This document shows positions 25,851 through 38,794 of a DNA stretch of 64,000 nucleotides, piece by piece (positions within the stretch are counted from its first letter, which is position 1; each line of letters starts with the position of its first letter). The stretch spans positions 86,568,797 through 86,632,796 of the forward strand of contig NC_071392.1 of the NCBI RefSeq assembly GCF_022682495.2, given 5' to 3'. A program made the position numbers and the translations under genes. The DNA comes from Desmodus rotundus. Taxonomy: Eukaryota; Chordata; Mammalia; Chiroptera; Phyllostomidae. The notes under the pieces are model-generated. The model saw nothing but the letters and a program-made list of their open reading frames with translations. It had not been told where the DNA came from and ran no database searches.

Positions 25851-26984
25851 CCTGCAGTGAAATGGACAGAGAGCAAAACTGTTACTCAGAGGTAGACTGA
25901 GGGACAAGCCATTGATTTCTTCAAGGGTATATCAGATTCTTGCTGCCAGACGCCTGCCTTAATTATATTGACAAAGTCTTTTGAAGCTAATTTTTAACAG
26001 CCAGCCTCCCTCATTATTCAGTTATTTAAATTATATTTTGAAATTGGTTTGGGGGACACAGTTAATTTTAGAGTTACAATAGGCATCCTCTCTTCCCACT
26101 TGATTACTCTGAAAAGTGGTATCGATTTACTAATGAGGAAGTTGGACGAATACAGAAAGCTAGAAAGTGTGCAATCGTAACTAGGAGAAAATGAACGGAG
26201 AGAAAGCAGGAACGAGCCTCACTCGCTGTTCGCTGTTCGAGCACCGCGGGCTCTCCTCTCCTCACCCCAACACCATCACTGCGTGTTGAACTGAATGCTC
26301 ATTTGTGTGAATCTGGGGAAGTTCTGCTGGGGGCTCAGCTTTTACTTTAAACAGAAAAGCAACTCCTGAAATTCTGAGCTACCCTAGAACAACATTTATG
26401 TAAAAATAATCTTCTGCAGGACATCACATTTTGGAGGTTATATTCATCAATTACACGGAGAAAACTGACCTAAAAACAACACTCACCCCCATTCAAATTC
26501 GCACCCTCTAATAACACCAACATTCACGGCAATATGTTAGACTGTTATGCCGGTGGGTTTAAGAGCCTCTACATCCCACAAAAACCACAATTTTAAAAAA
26601 GAGTTTCATATTCATCACTGATATTCATGTTGTTCTCCAAATACCAATGAACTCAAAGACAAGGATCTTAGGTTCTTGGTGAGAAACTCATTCAGATAGA
26701 AATTAGAATGCAGTGACATTCTACAAATAAACTGGAACTCATCCCATACCTGATTTCAGACAAAACATGAGCAATCTTTTTAGATGTAAGATGCTGTGGT
26801 TTATACATACTAATAAGATATAATATTATCCAAATTTCCTTCTCTGCATCAAGATACTTCCAGCAGCTGATGTTATAGCTTAAAAACCCCTGGCTGAAAA
26901 AGAAGCTTAGTCTTTGTGACATCACTGTTAAGGTATCAATGAAAAAAATCACTAAATCAATAAATCTGCAGATGCTCATTAGTG

Positions 26985-27115
26985 TTCTAGATATTACATG
27001 GAACGTAAGGCAAGTTAATTACCATCCCTGCCTTGAAGGGTCCACCATGCAGAGATCAGAAACATCTACACACAGGTAAATCACAAGACAAAATGAGAAA
27101 GTAAATAATTATAAA
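26985..27115 (-). repeat. L2 fragment, antisense
   Basis: CATCCCTGCCTTGAAGGGTC followed by ACACACAGGTAAATCACAAG resembles the antisense L2 3' region. Diverged. Confidence 0.4.
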
Positions 27116-27699
27116 GGATCATGCAAAGTTAAGGGACCAGAGATCACTAGAAATTTACAACCCAGTAAAGGATGTAAGTCCTCACAGCTCTAAATCAAGG
27201 TAACAGGAGCCTGACACTGTAATTTACAGGTATGATCGCAGTGTAAGCGATGTTGTGTCCCATCAGGCTGGAAGGGGAGGGAGTCCTGGGGGCAGGCAGC
27301 ATTTTAGCCGGGTGCAGCTTCACGGGGAGGGCTGCACGAGAAAGGCCAGCACGTGCTGTGTAAACCATCGGAGGGCCAGTGCAGAGTGGGATCCGAACGC
27401 ACTGACCGACCGATCAGGTGGTGGCAGCCAACAGGAACAGATCTCAGCAGTGCCCATGCGTGCAGCTGAAGGTCGGCCTCTGAAGGGCCCACGCCCAGGC
27501 AGTGAGGGGAAGGGCTCTGGGAGAAGGCAGAGGGAAACTGGGCATGGCAGAAAATGAAGGAGAGCTGGTCCTGATTGTCACGGTAATGAGTTTAGATTTT
27601 ACCCAGGACACCAGGGACAAGCTGCCCTCATTCTGGATTAACTGCCCACCCTCCACGCCTCCCTGCGGTGTAGGGCCAGCCGCGCTGAACTAGAATCTT

Positions 27700-27855
27700 C
27701 TCCTTGTGTGCTCTATAGTCTAGCATACTGAAGACTAATTTCCTCTTTATTTCTGTTACACTGTAAGTTTCTTGAGAGCAGGAACTGTATATTTTACATA
27801 GTAACTATCAAAATGTTTAGCTACAGTAAGTATTCAGTGAATGAATGAATGAAAG
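27700..27855 (+). repeat. L2 LINE 3' end
   Basis: ACTGTAAGTTTCTTGAGAGC, AGGAACTGTATATTTTACAT and AAGTATTCAGTGAATGAATG are the hallmark L2 3' tail. Confidence 0.65.
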
Positions 27856-29499
27856 ACAAGTTAAATGCTACATTCTTACTTCTTCTACTGCATTATTCTA
27901 AAGAGACCCTGTCTCATAGCACAACTCTCTTTTTAATTTTTTTAAAAAATTTTGGTCAGTTTACCTTAATGTTCTAATACACTATGGTTTATAAATGTTT
28001 ACCTATCTTTAAAGGCATTATTTTCAAAAAAGAATGATCAATATAACGACTTTCCCAGGTGGCCAAACTACTTGGCTGTGTCCTTGATTTGGTGAGGCTG
28101 CTCTGCTTCTGAACAACTCACTTTCTAATCCTCGAGTCCATCACTTCCTCTAGCCCTTACCGTCACTAGTGTGGCCACAATTCTCCTGTGAGAACCTATA
28201 TCAGTTTTTCTTGATCCTTCTTCAGGTTCAGAGAACTACGAATTCTATACCCTCCTCCCTCAAAAAGGCCCATATGCTCAAAATTCAACATACTACGATT
28301 CTATCTTATAAAGCCCCCAAACAGGCAAAATTAATCTAACATTGGCGGTGTCAGGGGAGAGGCCGATGGCAAGGAGCAGGAGGGGCCTGTGCCACTAATA
28401 TTCTGTGTGCTGATCTCAGGACCGGCGGCGGCATTAGAGAGCTCCCCTTTGAGACCGTCCTCTGATCTGTACAACATCAGAGATGTGGTACACTTCTCTG
28501 TGCGTTCGCGTGTTCTCAACCTTCCCTAGGGTGCGGAAGGCAGGTGGCACTGCCACAGGAGACTGCATTCAGGCCCTGGTTGGCAAGTCACAGGGCAGAA
28601 GCGGTTCTTCTCTTTGAGCCCCTGTTCCCAGGGCAGAGACAGGAAGAGGGGCAGGGGTGGGGAGCAGTGGAGGCTGCAGGGGGAGGGGCTTAACCCTCCC
28701 AGAATCATTGTTTTTCACAAGGCGCATGCAAGTAATAATCTTTCATTATTCTTTGATGTGGGCAATTTTCACTTCCCTGAACTAAAATGAGTATCAATAA
28801 AATCATCTAGAAAATCACTAGAAAAACAAAATGAATCGCCAATGCCTATTGGTGATGAGCAAGAAAAAAAATCTGCTTCACAAAATTTCCTTAGAAAATC
28901 TCACCCTGATTTTCTCGTATTTTTCCCCCATCTCCACAGCTCGTGATTGTTCTGACAAGTGGGGCCAGGCCACGCTCCCCATCCCGGTTCTGGCCGGCAG
29001 TGGGTTTCCCCGACCTGGGAGAACCGGGAGGCAGCTGTTAGGACAGCACAGGACTTCTGAATCACCAGAACCTAAACGTGAGACGTCGGGCAGTGGCAGG
29101 TTGGAGCTGTGGAACTGGGGGTGGAACTGGGGGTACTGGCCAATTCATCTGACATCCCACCTCACCGCCCCACACAGACATCTGGGGTTAGGGAAACAGC
29201 CAATTAAGAATCCTAGAACACGCTAAAAGGCTGAATCTTCCTAAAATTTCTTCCTCTTTAATTGCCACGTCCACAGCCGACGCCAGGATCCACTTGCCAT
29301 TGGTGATGTCTGTTCTGTTTCCCTGACTGGTCCTCACCCTGCCTCAGTTTGACGTGCGGACTGAACACACACCCAAACCAGGACCATCAGCTCTTGGAGC
29401 AGAGGCCATCTGTTCATCCAAATGTGAGGGTTATTAATCAAAGTCACTCAAAACCTTATGGGAAGAGAAAATGGAGCAATTGCCATCAAATATTCATTT

Positions 29500-29610
29500 G
29501 TTAACATATACTTATGGAATGTCCTATATCCCCAGGCACTTTCCAGGCCTGAGGGAGCTTACCGTCACTCTCACAAGAAAAACTCTTCATGTTCCTGCTC
29601 TTCCTCAGGG
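29500..29610 (-). repeat. L2 fragment, antisense (weak)
   Basis: CCCCAGGCACTTTCCAGGCC followed by GGGAGCTTACCGTCACTC resembles antisense L2. Low certainty. Confidence 0.3.
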
Positions 29611-32007
29611 TAGAGCCAACAGGGACACTCAGTGCGAGTCTTCGCTACTTAGTAAGAAGTAACAGGTGATTTTTATTTTCTTCTCGTTCCTCCCAACTCA
29701 TAACATATTCAAATCACCACAGCATTGTTTTCACAATAAGAAAGCAACATTTAGGACCTCTTAATGCAAAAAGGTCCGCCTGATAAAGAGAGAGAGGCCG
29801 CTGGCAGGGCTGAAACAGAGACAGATGTCACGACAGGTGGTGTGGAGGGCCGCGGCCGCAGTGGACGGGACCCCAGGCCAGCACCGTCGCCTCATCTCCG
29901 TCCCTGGGTCACGAACGGCCTGCATCAGCCTGCCTTCCGTTCTACGTGTGTGAGCATCCACTTCGTCTCCCGCCAGGGCTTATTTTCAAGCCATTCATGT
30001 GTTACTGCACAACTACAAGTGTTACATTGTGGGTGCGGACACAGTAAATAAGCCAGGAAGAGCCAACAAAGCGGGGGTCCACAGATTATACTTGGCTTCT
30101 TAAAACTCATCAATATTATCTTCCTTTTTCATTGTGAAGCCCTGCTGTTAAAAAATACAATTAATAGGAATCATGTTCAGTCACCTGTATCCAATTAGTT
30201 TCTCAAGTGAGGGTCTGGGTTTAATAAGATTTATTGCAAAGGTTTAATTCCCACATGGGGCGGTTAGCTTCACTCAACCCCCTGTTAGAGACTCGGAAAC
30301 GCAGCTCTTACTCAGGCCAGCCACGTCCCTAAGTACCAGAGAGGGAATCATGGCAACTGTATTATTACAACTAGAAAATCAACTAGAAGTGTATTTTCTT
30401 ACTGAACATCTTTACATATGAACAATCAGTTATTAGATAAATCTTCTGGGAAGTTTTCCATAAGATTACTTATGAATGTGTTAAGACACATCAGAAATGA
30501 TTATTTTGAAATTCGGCAAAAATAGCGGTACTCACTTCCCCAATTAGGTATTCTGTTTTGCTTTTACATGTGAGTTAGTGCCGTGTGTTCCCTCTCTCAC
30601 CCATGTCCAGCCCAATCCAATAAAAGTGACCAGCACAGAAATATTTTTTTCCACAAGCATGCAAGATGTCCTCACAGTCAAGGAGCAGTTGGGAGGCACT
30701 GTGTCACATCCCTCCACAGCCCTTGTTTGTAGAATTACGTTCGCAAGCTTCACCTACCACTAGAGAAATAGTACTCAGTCCTAGATCACCTGCCAGCAAG
30801 CAAGCCTCAGCCTGGAATGGACATCCCCCAATCCATCGCCTCCTCATAGGCATTACACTTGGCCCTGAATTAACTGGCCTCGGCAGTTTCTACAACATTT
30901 ACAACACGTCCTTGAGTATTTTCTCACACACTGTCCCTGTCGGGTCTTACTGAATACAGTCAGAGGGATCCACTCAGTTAAAAACTGAAGCAGCACAAAA
31001 CATCACAAATTTTGATTGTTTCCTAGGCGGCTACTACGGCTACATTCTTTGATGGAGCACTCGGTCCCTGGACATCAGCATGCGCAGTCTCAAGCAAACA
31101 GGCCTTCCTCCTTTAAGCAACCAGCTGCTTTTGAAAAGCAGCTCCAACTTCAGAAACCTAACGTTAAAAAGTTTGACGCCATCAAGATGTATTTTACATC
31201 ATTTCAAAATACACATATTTAATTAGCACTTATGCTATATTGCATCATATATTTTCATTTTATTTTTTGCAGTATGGAGGTAACTTGTCAAACTTTAAAC
31301 ATTTCACCACATTTAGTAGCATATGATAGGAGTGAAACTAAATTTCACAGATAGTCGACTTACATAGACTGTAAATTCTTGTGATTGCCAAGAGGTTCAC
31401 CCGTAAACATGTTGCCGAAGAGCTAGATTTAAATTTTGCTTTCATCAATGTATCCTTTTCTTCTAGAAACAGCTCACCATGCAAAGATCAGGAAAGCCGG
31501 ACAGCACACACAGCAAACCCTTAAGAAATAAATAATTCAGCTCCTAAAATACATATGTGTGTGTACAACTCACAAGAAACTAAGGGTAAACTATACTGAG
31601 CTTTACTCGACATTAAATATAAAAATCTCACGTCTTCTACAACAGAACATGTATTTTGTGTGGAGACCAGTTTCCATTCATTTAAAGTGCATAACAACCC
31701 CAATGGCCATAGGAAGTTTTACTTTAGCTAATGTTTGAAAGCTTCACAAATATCGATATTTGATAATGCCACTTACTGAGGATTTAGAAGTAGCAGAATA
31801 GTTTTTTTAAAAAATAAGAATATGATCGGCCTCATTTTGCTAACTGACACCATCCAAGGCGATCGCACAACACGGCGAAGCGCCCGCCTCTCACCGCCTC
31901 TCTGGGATTCTGGAGGAAGATGAACAGCCACCACTCACGGGGAGAGCGCAGAACCACACGCAGAGCAGCAGTCGAGGTGTTGCGGACCTGGCTGGGAGAC
32001 AACCTAC

Positions 32008-32077
32008 CTTTCCCTCTCTCCGTCCGTGACGTCATATAAGCGGTTGGCACCTCCATCAGCACAGGCTCTTAAAAGAG
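32008..32077 (-). CDS. TPK1: TPK1 internal coding exon (about residues 39-62)
   Basis: This 70-bp minus-strand exon begins with the last two bases of an Ala codon, then reads [20 protein letters not shown] and RE, and ends with two bases of a Ser codon. The acceptor is GAAG preceded by a C-rich tract, and the donor is GTAGGT (32002-32007). DGGANR is a conserved nucleotide/substrate-binding motif of thiamin pyrophosphokinase; its Asp corresponds to human D46. Changes from human (DITEGE to DVTDGE) are conservative. Phase matches the exon at 17870-17942 exactly, 14.1 kb away. The preceding exon, which should encode the first 38 or so residues, was not found to the right within the window. Confidence 0.95.
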
Positions 32078-33394
32078 CTTCACATGGTGGGGGGGAGGAA
32101 AGGAAACAAAGAGCACGTGAATACAGGAAGCTGAGCGCAAAGTCGAACGTTAAAAAACAGGCACTCGGACGCACACAGTCACACTTCCCTGCTCACGTCA
32201 TTTCACACCCAGCTAGTGAGGCTGCTGGTGCCCAAGCGCTCGCACGTGGCACAGACCACGGACAGAGCCAGAGCCACGCACGCCCTGCCGTTCCTTCCTG
32301 CCTCCTCTTCTTTTCCTCTTAGGAGGAATGTGCTGTCCTCAGCATCCCTGGGAGCCTGTTTTTCCTTCTCTGGGACAGAAGGCAGACCTCATACTCAGCA
32401 ACAGGTAACAGTCATAACTCTGTCCCCCTTTTTTAACGTTTAAGGTATGTTCCATTTAGGGCAGGTGTTACTGGTTTCTAGATTTCATGGAGATATACAA
32501 GGTTTCTTTTAAAAATAAATCATAAGCACATCATAAGTTTATTTGAAAATATTAAGTAACTAATAATCCCTACAATGTGCGGACACTGTAGAAACTGTGA
32601 AGGAGGTACAAGACTGACTGAAACTTGCCAAGGACTGAGATATTCAAGCAGGACGGCTGCCCCTCCAGCTGGGGCTTCCCTCTGCGGCTTTCCAGAGCTT
32701 TCTCCCTGCCGCCACCCTAGCGTGTGATGTCGCTGAGCTGGTATTAGACACTGATATTGGTATCAGTATTAGTTACTGCTCTAAATTTCCTGCTGATGTT
32801 CCTTGAAATTTTCTTAATCTGCAGGCTGCTGTATTTGTTGTTGTTACTTCTCTAATTTCTAATTTTCCTAGAAATGTTTGTTTTTTAGCCTCATTTCCCT
32901 CTCCCATCCTTTCTATAACACCCTTATTTACCTAACAGCTTAAGAGCAAACCTTATCTTTTATTCTGGGCGATGAGAGAGCATGCAGAGGAGTTTGAGGT
33001 TCTAAGTCCTCACCCCGACAGGCCAGAGCCTTGCCTGCTGTTCCCACACAGCTGGCAAAACAAGAGTTACCGAGTCACACAGCTCAGTGAAGACCTTGGG
33101 CCCCAGCACCTTCAGAGGAAACAAACTGTTCTTCTGAACTACTTCTTCATTCTATGGCACTGAGGACATCCCCTTACCTTTCTGCAAATTTCACTACACA
33201 TTTAAAAGAGCATTTACAACATCTACCTCCAAATTTCCAGGTATTGAATGACAGGTGGGCTATTGTAAAGGATTCTAATTGACCACATTGGCAGAAATAA
33301 GAGTCCCACTGTATTTTCCACTAATCTACGTGTGAACTCTTTTCTTTGATCTGTATCAGAAACAAACTAGAGGTCAAGTGGCCAAAAAAGATAC

Positions 33395-33535
33395 TCCTTT
33401 TGTGCTTCAGCGTTTTCATTTGTAAGTGAGGATTACATCAACTCTGACATAGAGTATCAAGCAATTAATGATTTAATAAACATACACAGTGCTCCTCACA
33501 ATACTGGAACACAGTAAGCACTTAATAGACAAGAG
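33395..33535 (+). repeat. MIR SINE fragment
   Basis: GCGTTTTCATTTGTAAGTGA, TTAATGATTTAATAAACATA and GGAACACAGTAAGCACTTAA follow the MIR core and tail order. Confidence 0.6.
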
Positions 33536-33544
33536 CCCTGACAC

Positions 33545-33815
33545 GTGGTCACCAGAGGGGTGCAGGGCACTGGAGGACTGGGTGACAGGTGACGGGGCGA
33601 GAAGTAGACTGGCAGTTACAGAATAGTCACGGATGTAACATCCAGCACAGGGAATACAGTCAGTAATATTGTAATAATTATGGGTGGGGCCAGACAGGTA
33701 CTGGAAATTTTAAGGTAATGTAAAGTATATGATCGTCTAACCACTATACTGTGTACCTGAAACTAATGTAAAATGATATGGAATGTCAACTGTAATTGAA
33801 AACAAATAAAAAATT
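33545..33815 (+). mobile_element. L1 3' end
   Basis: The segment includes GTAACATCCAGCACAGGGAA, GTCAGTAATATTGTAATAAT, TACTGTGTACCTGAAACTAA and AATTGAAAACAAATAAAAAA. These are the ordered landmarks of an L1 3' UTR ending in an A-rich tail. 5'-truncated. Confidence 0.75.
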
Positions 33816-33973
33816 ATAGCACTTTGATGTGGTTCCAAATGCACGTAAGGGAAATTTTGACGATCGTGTTATATAAAGGGGAGGGTAACAGGATATAAAG
33901 GGAGGTAAAAAGGAAAACAAAAATATATACGAGTCCTCCTCTTCCATTTTCGTTAGAATTAAAATACAGCCTA

Positions 33974-34187
33974 GCCCAGCCTGCGTGGCTCAGTTGGTTG
34001 GAGGGTTGTCTCGTACACCAAAAGGCTGTGGGTTAGATTCCTGTAAGAGCACATACCCAGGTTGTGGGTTCAATTCCCAGTTGGGGCACATGTGGGAGGC
34101 AACCAATTAAGGTTTCTCATTCTCTTTTTCTCTCTCTTTCTCTCTCTCTGAAATCAATCAACATATCCTCAGGTGAGGATTAAAACA
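33974..34187 (+). mobile_element. VES-type bat SINE with target-site duplication
   Basis: The tRNA-like head (GCCTGCGTGGCTCAGTTGG) carries an A box region, and GGTTCAATTCCCAG is a good pol III B box. It is followed by GGGGCACATGTGGGAGGCAA, a TCTCT tract and an A-rich tail. Flanks AAAATACAGCCTA (33961-33973) and AAAATACAGTCTA (34188-34200) are a 13-bp duplication with one mismatch, so the insertion is precisely delimited. Confidence 0.9.
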
Positions 34188-34639
34188 AAAATACAGTCTA
34201 CAAAGCCTTGTGTTGCTGGAAAAGCAAAGCCTGATATCTAACGTGATATCTCATTTTGCCCGTTACCAATAATACTCAGTTCCTTATAAGGAAAGGCACC
34301 CAAATTCAAACTAAGCCACAAAATCAACTGCAGAAGATTAGAATATTCTGCACATTTTAAACAGTATCAAAACCTAAAAGTTCAAAATCATCAAAATCTA
34401 AAATGGAAAGATCATCTCATGTATAAAATATGGCTTAGAAACAGATGGTAAACTATTAATAATTACCCTCAGACTGTACAAAATGATTCTGTGTAACCAA
34501 CATTAACAAGTACATGGAATCCTTTTATGTAAAAAGTGATTCACTGAAGCAATGTGAAAATCTAAGAAATAGCTTTTAGTGGCTGAGATTATGAAATAGA
34601 GTGACTTGTCAATTTTTCACAGTATATTATTTTGCCAAG

Positions 34640-34770
34640 ATCAGTTGAATTCAACATTTATCCCAATTATGTGCCAGGCCTTATCTCGAACAGAAAGATG
34701 AAAAACAAACAGATCTAGCCCTCCAGGCTCACAGTATAGTAGGAAAAAGAGCAACGAGCAAATCTGTGCT
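34640..34770 (-). repeat. L2 fragment, antisense
   Basis: TTATGTGCCAGGCCTTATCT, then ACAAACAGATCTAGCCCTCC and CTCACAGTATAGTAGG matches the antisense L2 3' region. Confidence 0.5.
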
Positions 34771-36029
34771 CAATGTACTGTGGACTCTAACGAGTATTCT
34801 AATGAAAGCAGCAAACGCAGTGGCAGGAGGAGGAAAGGAGAGAGGAACTTCAGTGGGTGACTCTGGGAAACCGCTTATTAATAAATCTGGTCCAGCTAAA
34901 ACCAGGGTTACTGTTACAACCCAAAACCTTTTTCCAGTGCCTGTTATTTCTCATTCCTAGATTTAAATTGATAGTTTGGAATAGTTTAGGAAAAGAGAGA
35001 TAACTAAATCACAGAAAGTCATTTTGTCCACATTCATTCCTGTTTTAAACCTAGAGGGAGCCAAAGTACCCACTGTGAAATCTATAGACCATCCTTCCTC
35101 TACCCACATGTTGGATTGCAACCTGTCTAAAAGGAACAAGTTCCGGTCTGACCCTAAAACTATTTTTTAATAAAACTTGATTAAAAGTGACATGTTCTAA
35201 CACATTTAAAATTTTATTAAAAAAGTGTTTTAACTAGTCCAAAACATTTTCCACATACATACTTAACTAAAACTGCATTTGAAAAATAAAAATCTTCAAG
35301 CATATCATAAATAATGTTGGCATAAATTCACTGATATCATTTTGAAAAATGAAGAACAAAATCTCACTGTTAATGAAAATGCCCAACTAAAAGAACCAGA
35401 AGTAGACAACATTATTTAATAAGATATTTTTGGTAAATCTTAATGAATCAGCCTCAAAAATATGTTTACTCCATCATCATTTAAATTGTTCCACGCTTTA
35501 ATGAATAGAAGTTACTGCAAGTGTTACCTTTTAATGTAAAAATTCCTTGGCTTATTCAGCAACATCTTTGCAGATTTGTCCCATACTGTAATTTCAATGG
35601 TAGAGGGGTTATTTACCATGCATCAGGCCGATAAACGGCTGAACGCTAAAATGCGTTAAAATCTCTAAGCTAACAATTTTTCTTGGCCTAGCATAACGTA
35701 AGTTAATGTTACTGACAAACAATGAAGAATTTCAATCACAATTGAGATTAATTGGCTACTTTATTAATTCTCACTGAAAAAGTTGGATATAATCAGACTT
35801 TCTGCAGAGTAGACCATTAAATTAGTTCCAAGCATTAAGGTAGAAGGAAAAAAAGTAAAATTAAAGAAATATTTTTCAGTTTCAGTTAACTGAAAGAACA
35901 CCAGGTATAAAAGATTTCAATTCTAGTCCAGATCAAGTCCTATGACTTTGAGCTAATTCCAAGAGTGCCGATTCTAATTCAAAAAATTTTTCAGAGACTG
36001 GAGAGCATGTGGAAACAAATTTTATAACA

Positions 36030-36365
36030 TCTTATTGATGAGGCTACAACTTGGGGGGTCAGTTTGGCAGATATATATACACATGTAAACTTACATGTGC
36101 ATGCCCTTTGACCCAGAAATTCTATGACAAACTAGCAGCAAACTTAAATGGCCACCAATTGAGTATTGGTAAAATGTACTCTAGCCCTATTATGGAACCA
36201 TAAAAAAGAGCAACTCATATATTACGTTCATTTTATCTCTTATAAGATATATGGTTACTTAAAATTTTAAGTAGCTCTTGGTTAAATCTTCCTTGCAGTA
36301 GCAACTCAAATGGATAGGAGGAACTTTGCCAACGTAACTTTGTCAAGGTTTATCAAGTAAATATA
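36030..36365 (+). mobile_element. L1/HAL1 3' fragment
   Basis: TGCCCTTTGACCCAGAAATT, AAACTTAAATGGCCACCAAT, GAGTATTGGTAAAATGTACT and TATTATGGAACCATAAAAAA follow the order of an old L1 or HAL1 3' end. Confidence 0.5.
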
Positions 36366-37862
36366 TTGATCAATGGAAAACCCCCCGGCCCCCCAAAAAC
36401 CACATAAGATACTACCATCTGTATATAAAATGATAGTGGTATTTTTACTCATAAAATTTAAGCAGAAGAAATTGGTTACAGTGGCACTTCTGCAGAAGAG
36501 GATGCGGTTGGAACAAAGATCTATTTTTTTGCATAACTAGTTTCCTTTCAGGGAACCCCACTCTTGCATCCCAGCCTACAAATGGCATTGAATCTACACC
36601 CAAATAGCTGAATCCAGGCCATGACGATGCCCTGCCCAGAGTGCCTGATTCAGAGACAGAGATGTGATCCAACCTCAGATAATGAGACCTACAGACTTTC
36701 CAGAGTCCCTTTTCCTCTGCCCTGCAGCCTGACAGTGGAAGCTTGGGTCTGTGACCTATCGCACTGACCCAGAGATGAAGGCCACACAGGAAGGCGGAGC
36801 CGGGAGACCAGAGCTCTGCTTGGATCCCCAGAGCCACACAACAGCCAGGCACCAGCCTCAGGAACGTCTTCGCCGAAGACCATCTTTCTCCAACCTGGGC
36901 AGCACCGAGCCCTTAAGAAGAGCTGGATGTTTTTGTAGATAGTTGGCCTATTATTTTATACAGTATCATCAGGAAAGCCTTGATTATGAGCCAGACCAGT
37001 TAGTTCATGGATGTGGTTAACAGACAGACTAGCAGGCTGACCCCACCAAGGCTTCATTTCACGTGGACAAACTTTCGCGGAAAGCCTCGCAGGCTCTCTG
37101 AGAGACACAGCAAGAACTTACTTTGCTCCCGGGAGTACCGCCACGCTGGTGAACTGCTGCCTGGAGAACGGCCAGTTTCAGACGAAAGGGTGTATTTATG
37201 CTCTATTCCGGTGCAATTACAAAGCTCACATTATTTGTGATGCCCACACACACTGAGTAGCCCGAGTACAGAATTATTCTCATTCCAAATAAAAGTAAGT
37301 GGTGTGTATGTTGCTCATCTGCACGCACACAGCTGTCCCCGTCCAGTGACCATACGCGACGGACACTTGTGTGACCTTTAGGTGAATGCTGCTGTGTGAA
37401 TTCTATTTTCCTTTCTCCTCCTCCCCAGTTTGGCGCTACAGAGAGAAAGTATGAAGTTTACTCATTCTTGATGCTATTTATCAAGTCTACAAGCAGTACC
37501 TCTTTAACACCGAGTGACCTCAAATACCTCATTACTAAAAAATCCCCAAAACAGCCGAACATCAAGCTGTCTGCTTATCCTAACGTGGCACGGGAAATCT
37601 CTCAAAGATGGATAAAGCCCACAGTGTGCAAAAACTGCAAATAGCTGAGCTGCACACAAAAACTCGGTCTTGCATGTGAAGCTAGCATATGCACGCTTGT
37701 CCGAATGTGAGTTGTCCAACAATTAAGGCTGAGTGCACTCTCAACCATTACATTTTTACCCAAGACTGGCCATGCTTTAGGGACAAGGTGGCAGATGTGC
37801 ACATGCACAGTCTAGGGGAATAAGAAAACATACAAGAGACCCGCGCAGGTGTTGCTATCACA

Positions 37863-38065
37863 CAGGGTGGCTGAACCTTGGCCCTAGTCACAGTTCGGGC
37901 CTTCGTTGTGTGGGGTTGTCCAGCACATTGCTGGATGTTTGGCAGCACCCTTGGCCTTCCCCAGTAGATGCCCAGAGCACCCCTGTATTACAATAATCTA
38001 AAGTATCCACAGAAAATGCCACATGTCCCCTCCTGGGCAAAATCACTCCCAGTTTAGAACCAGTG
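37863..38065 (-). mobile_element. MER20-like hAT-Charlie element
   Basis: The left end CAGGGTGGCTGAACCTTGGC and the right end AAAATCACTCCCAG then TTTAGAACCAGTG match the two MER20 termini in reverse orientation. Interior GTGGGGTTGTCCAGCACATT and CTGGATGTTTGGCAGCACCC also fit. Flanking 8-mers CTATCACA and CCCTCACT agree at about five positions, a decayed target duplication. Confidence 0.8.
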
Positions 38066-38769
38066 CCCTCACTGGAGGACCGCTTACACCTCAACAGTCT
38101 GCCCAGAGTTACAATATGCAGCTGCAAGGCCATCCTGCTCATGGCTATTCTCTAAACTTCCCATTTCAAAGCAGGACTATCACCCAGAAACTACATCTAC
38201 CCAGCTACCAAGGCAGGTGAATTAACAAATCAACTTAGTCCTAGATAACTGCCTTCGTGTCTGTCCCGGACCAGACACAAAACCACCATGTCCTCCTTGA
38301 TTTCAGATTTTGAATCATCAGGATGGCCTCCCATACAATGAGCACGTGTGCTGGACGTCTGGAATACTCTGGTTGGTCTTCTAGCACAGCTCCACACCCT
38401 CTCTGTTTGTGTCTCCTACTCATCTGAGACCCTGTTACCAAGTTACTGCCACTAGTCACAACAACCAAAGTCAGGTCCTCCTGACTGTCTTCCGGGGTCT
38501 GCTGGGCAGTCCATACCATCTCCCACATCAGATGAGAAACCTCCGTCACTCTGATATCACTTTAGACAATCAGCCTGAAAAGTGACAGCTTCTGTTGGGC
38601 TCAGTTTGCGTCGCAGTGTACAACACGGGTGAAGTGGCCGGGACAGAACAATGAGATGTGGCAGATCTCTACGAATAAGCAAAAAGAATGAAATGCCTAG
38701 AACTGCCAAGAGCTGGAACATAAGTAAAGAGCAACAACGGTGGCTGGTCCACTGGGCAAAAACAAAAGC

Positions 38770-38794
38770 GTTATTGTTGTTGTTGTTGTTGTTT
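38770..38794. repeat. (TTG)n microsatellite
   Basis: About six tandem TTG units end in a T-run. Confidence 0.9.

Noticed and set aside
33974..34090. A tRNA gene, since the segment has A- and B-box-like motifs
   Set aside because: It does not fold as a full cloverleaf and continues into the SINE body, CT tract and A-rich tail with target duplications.
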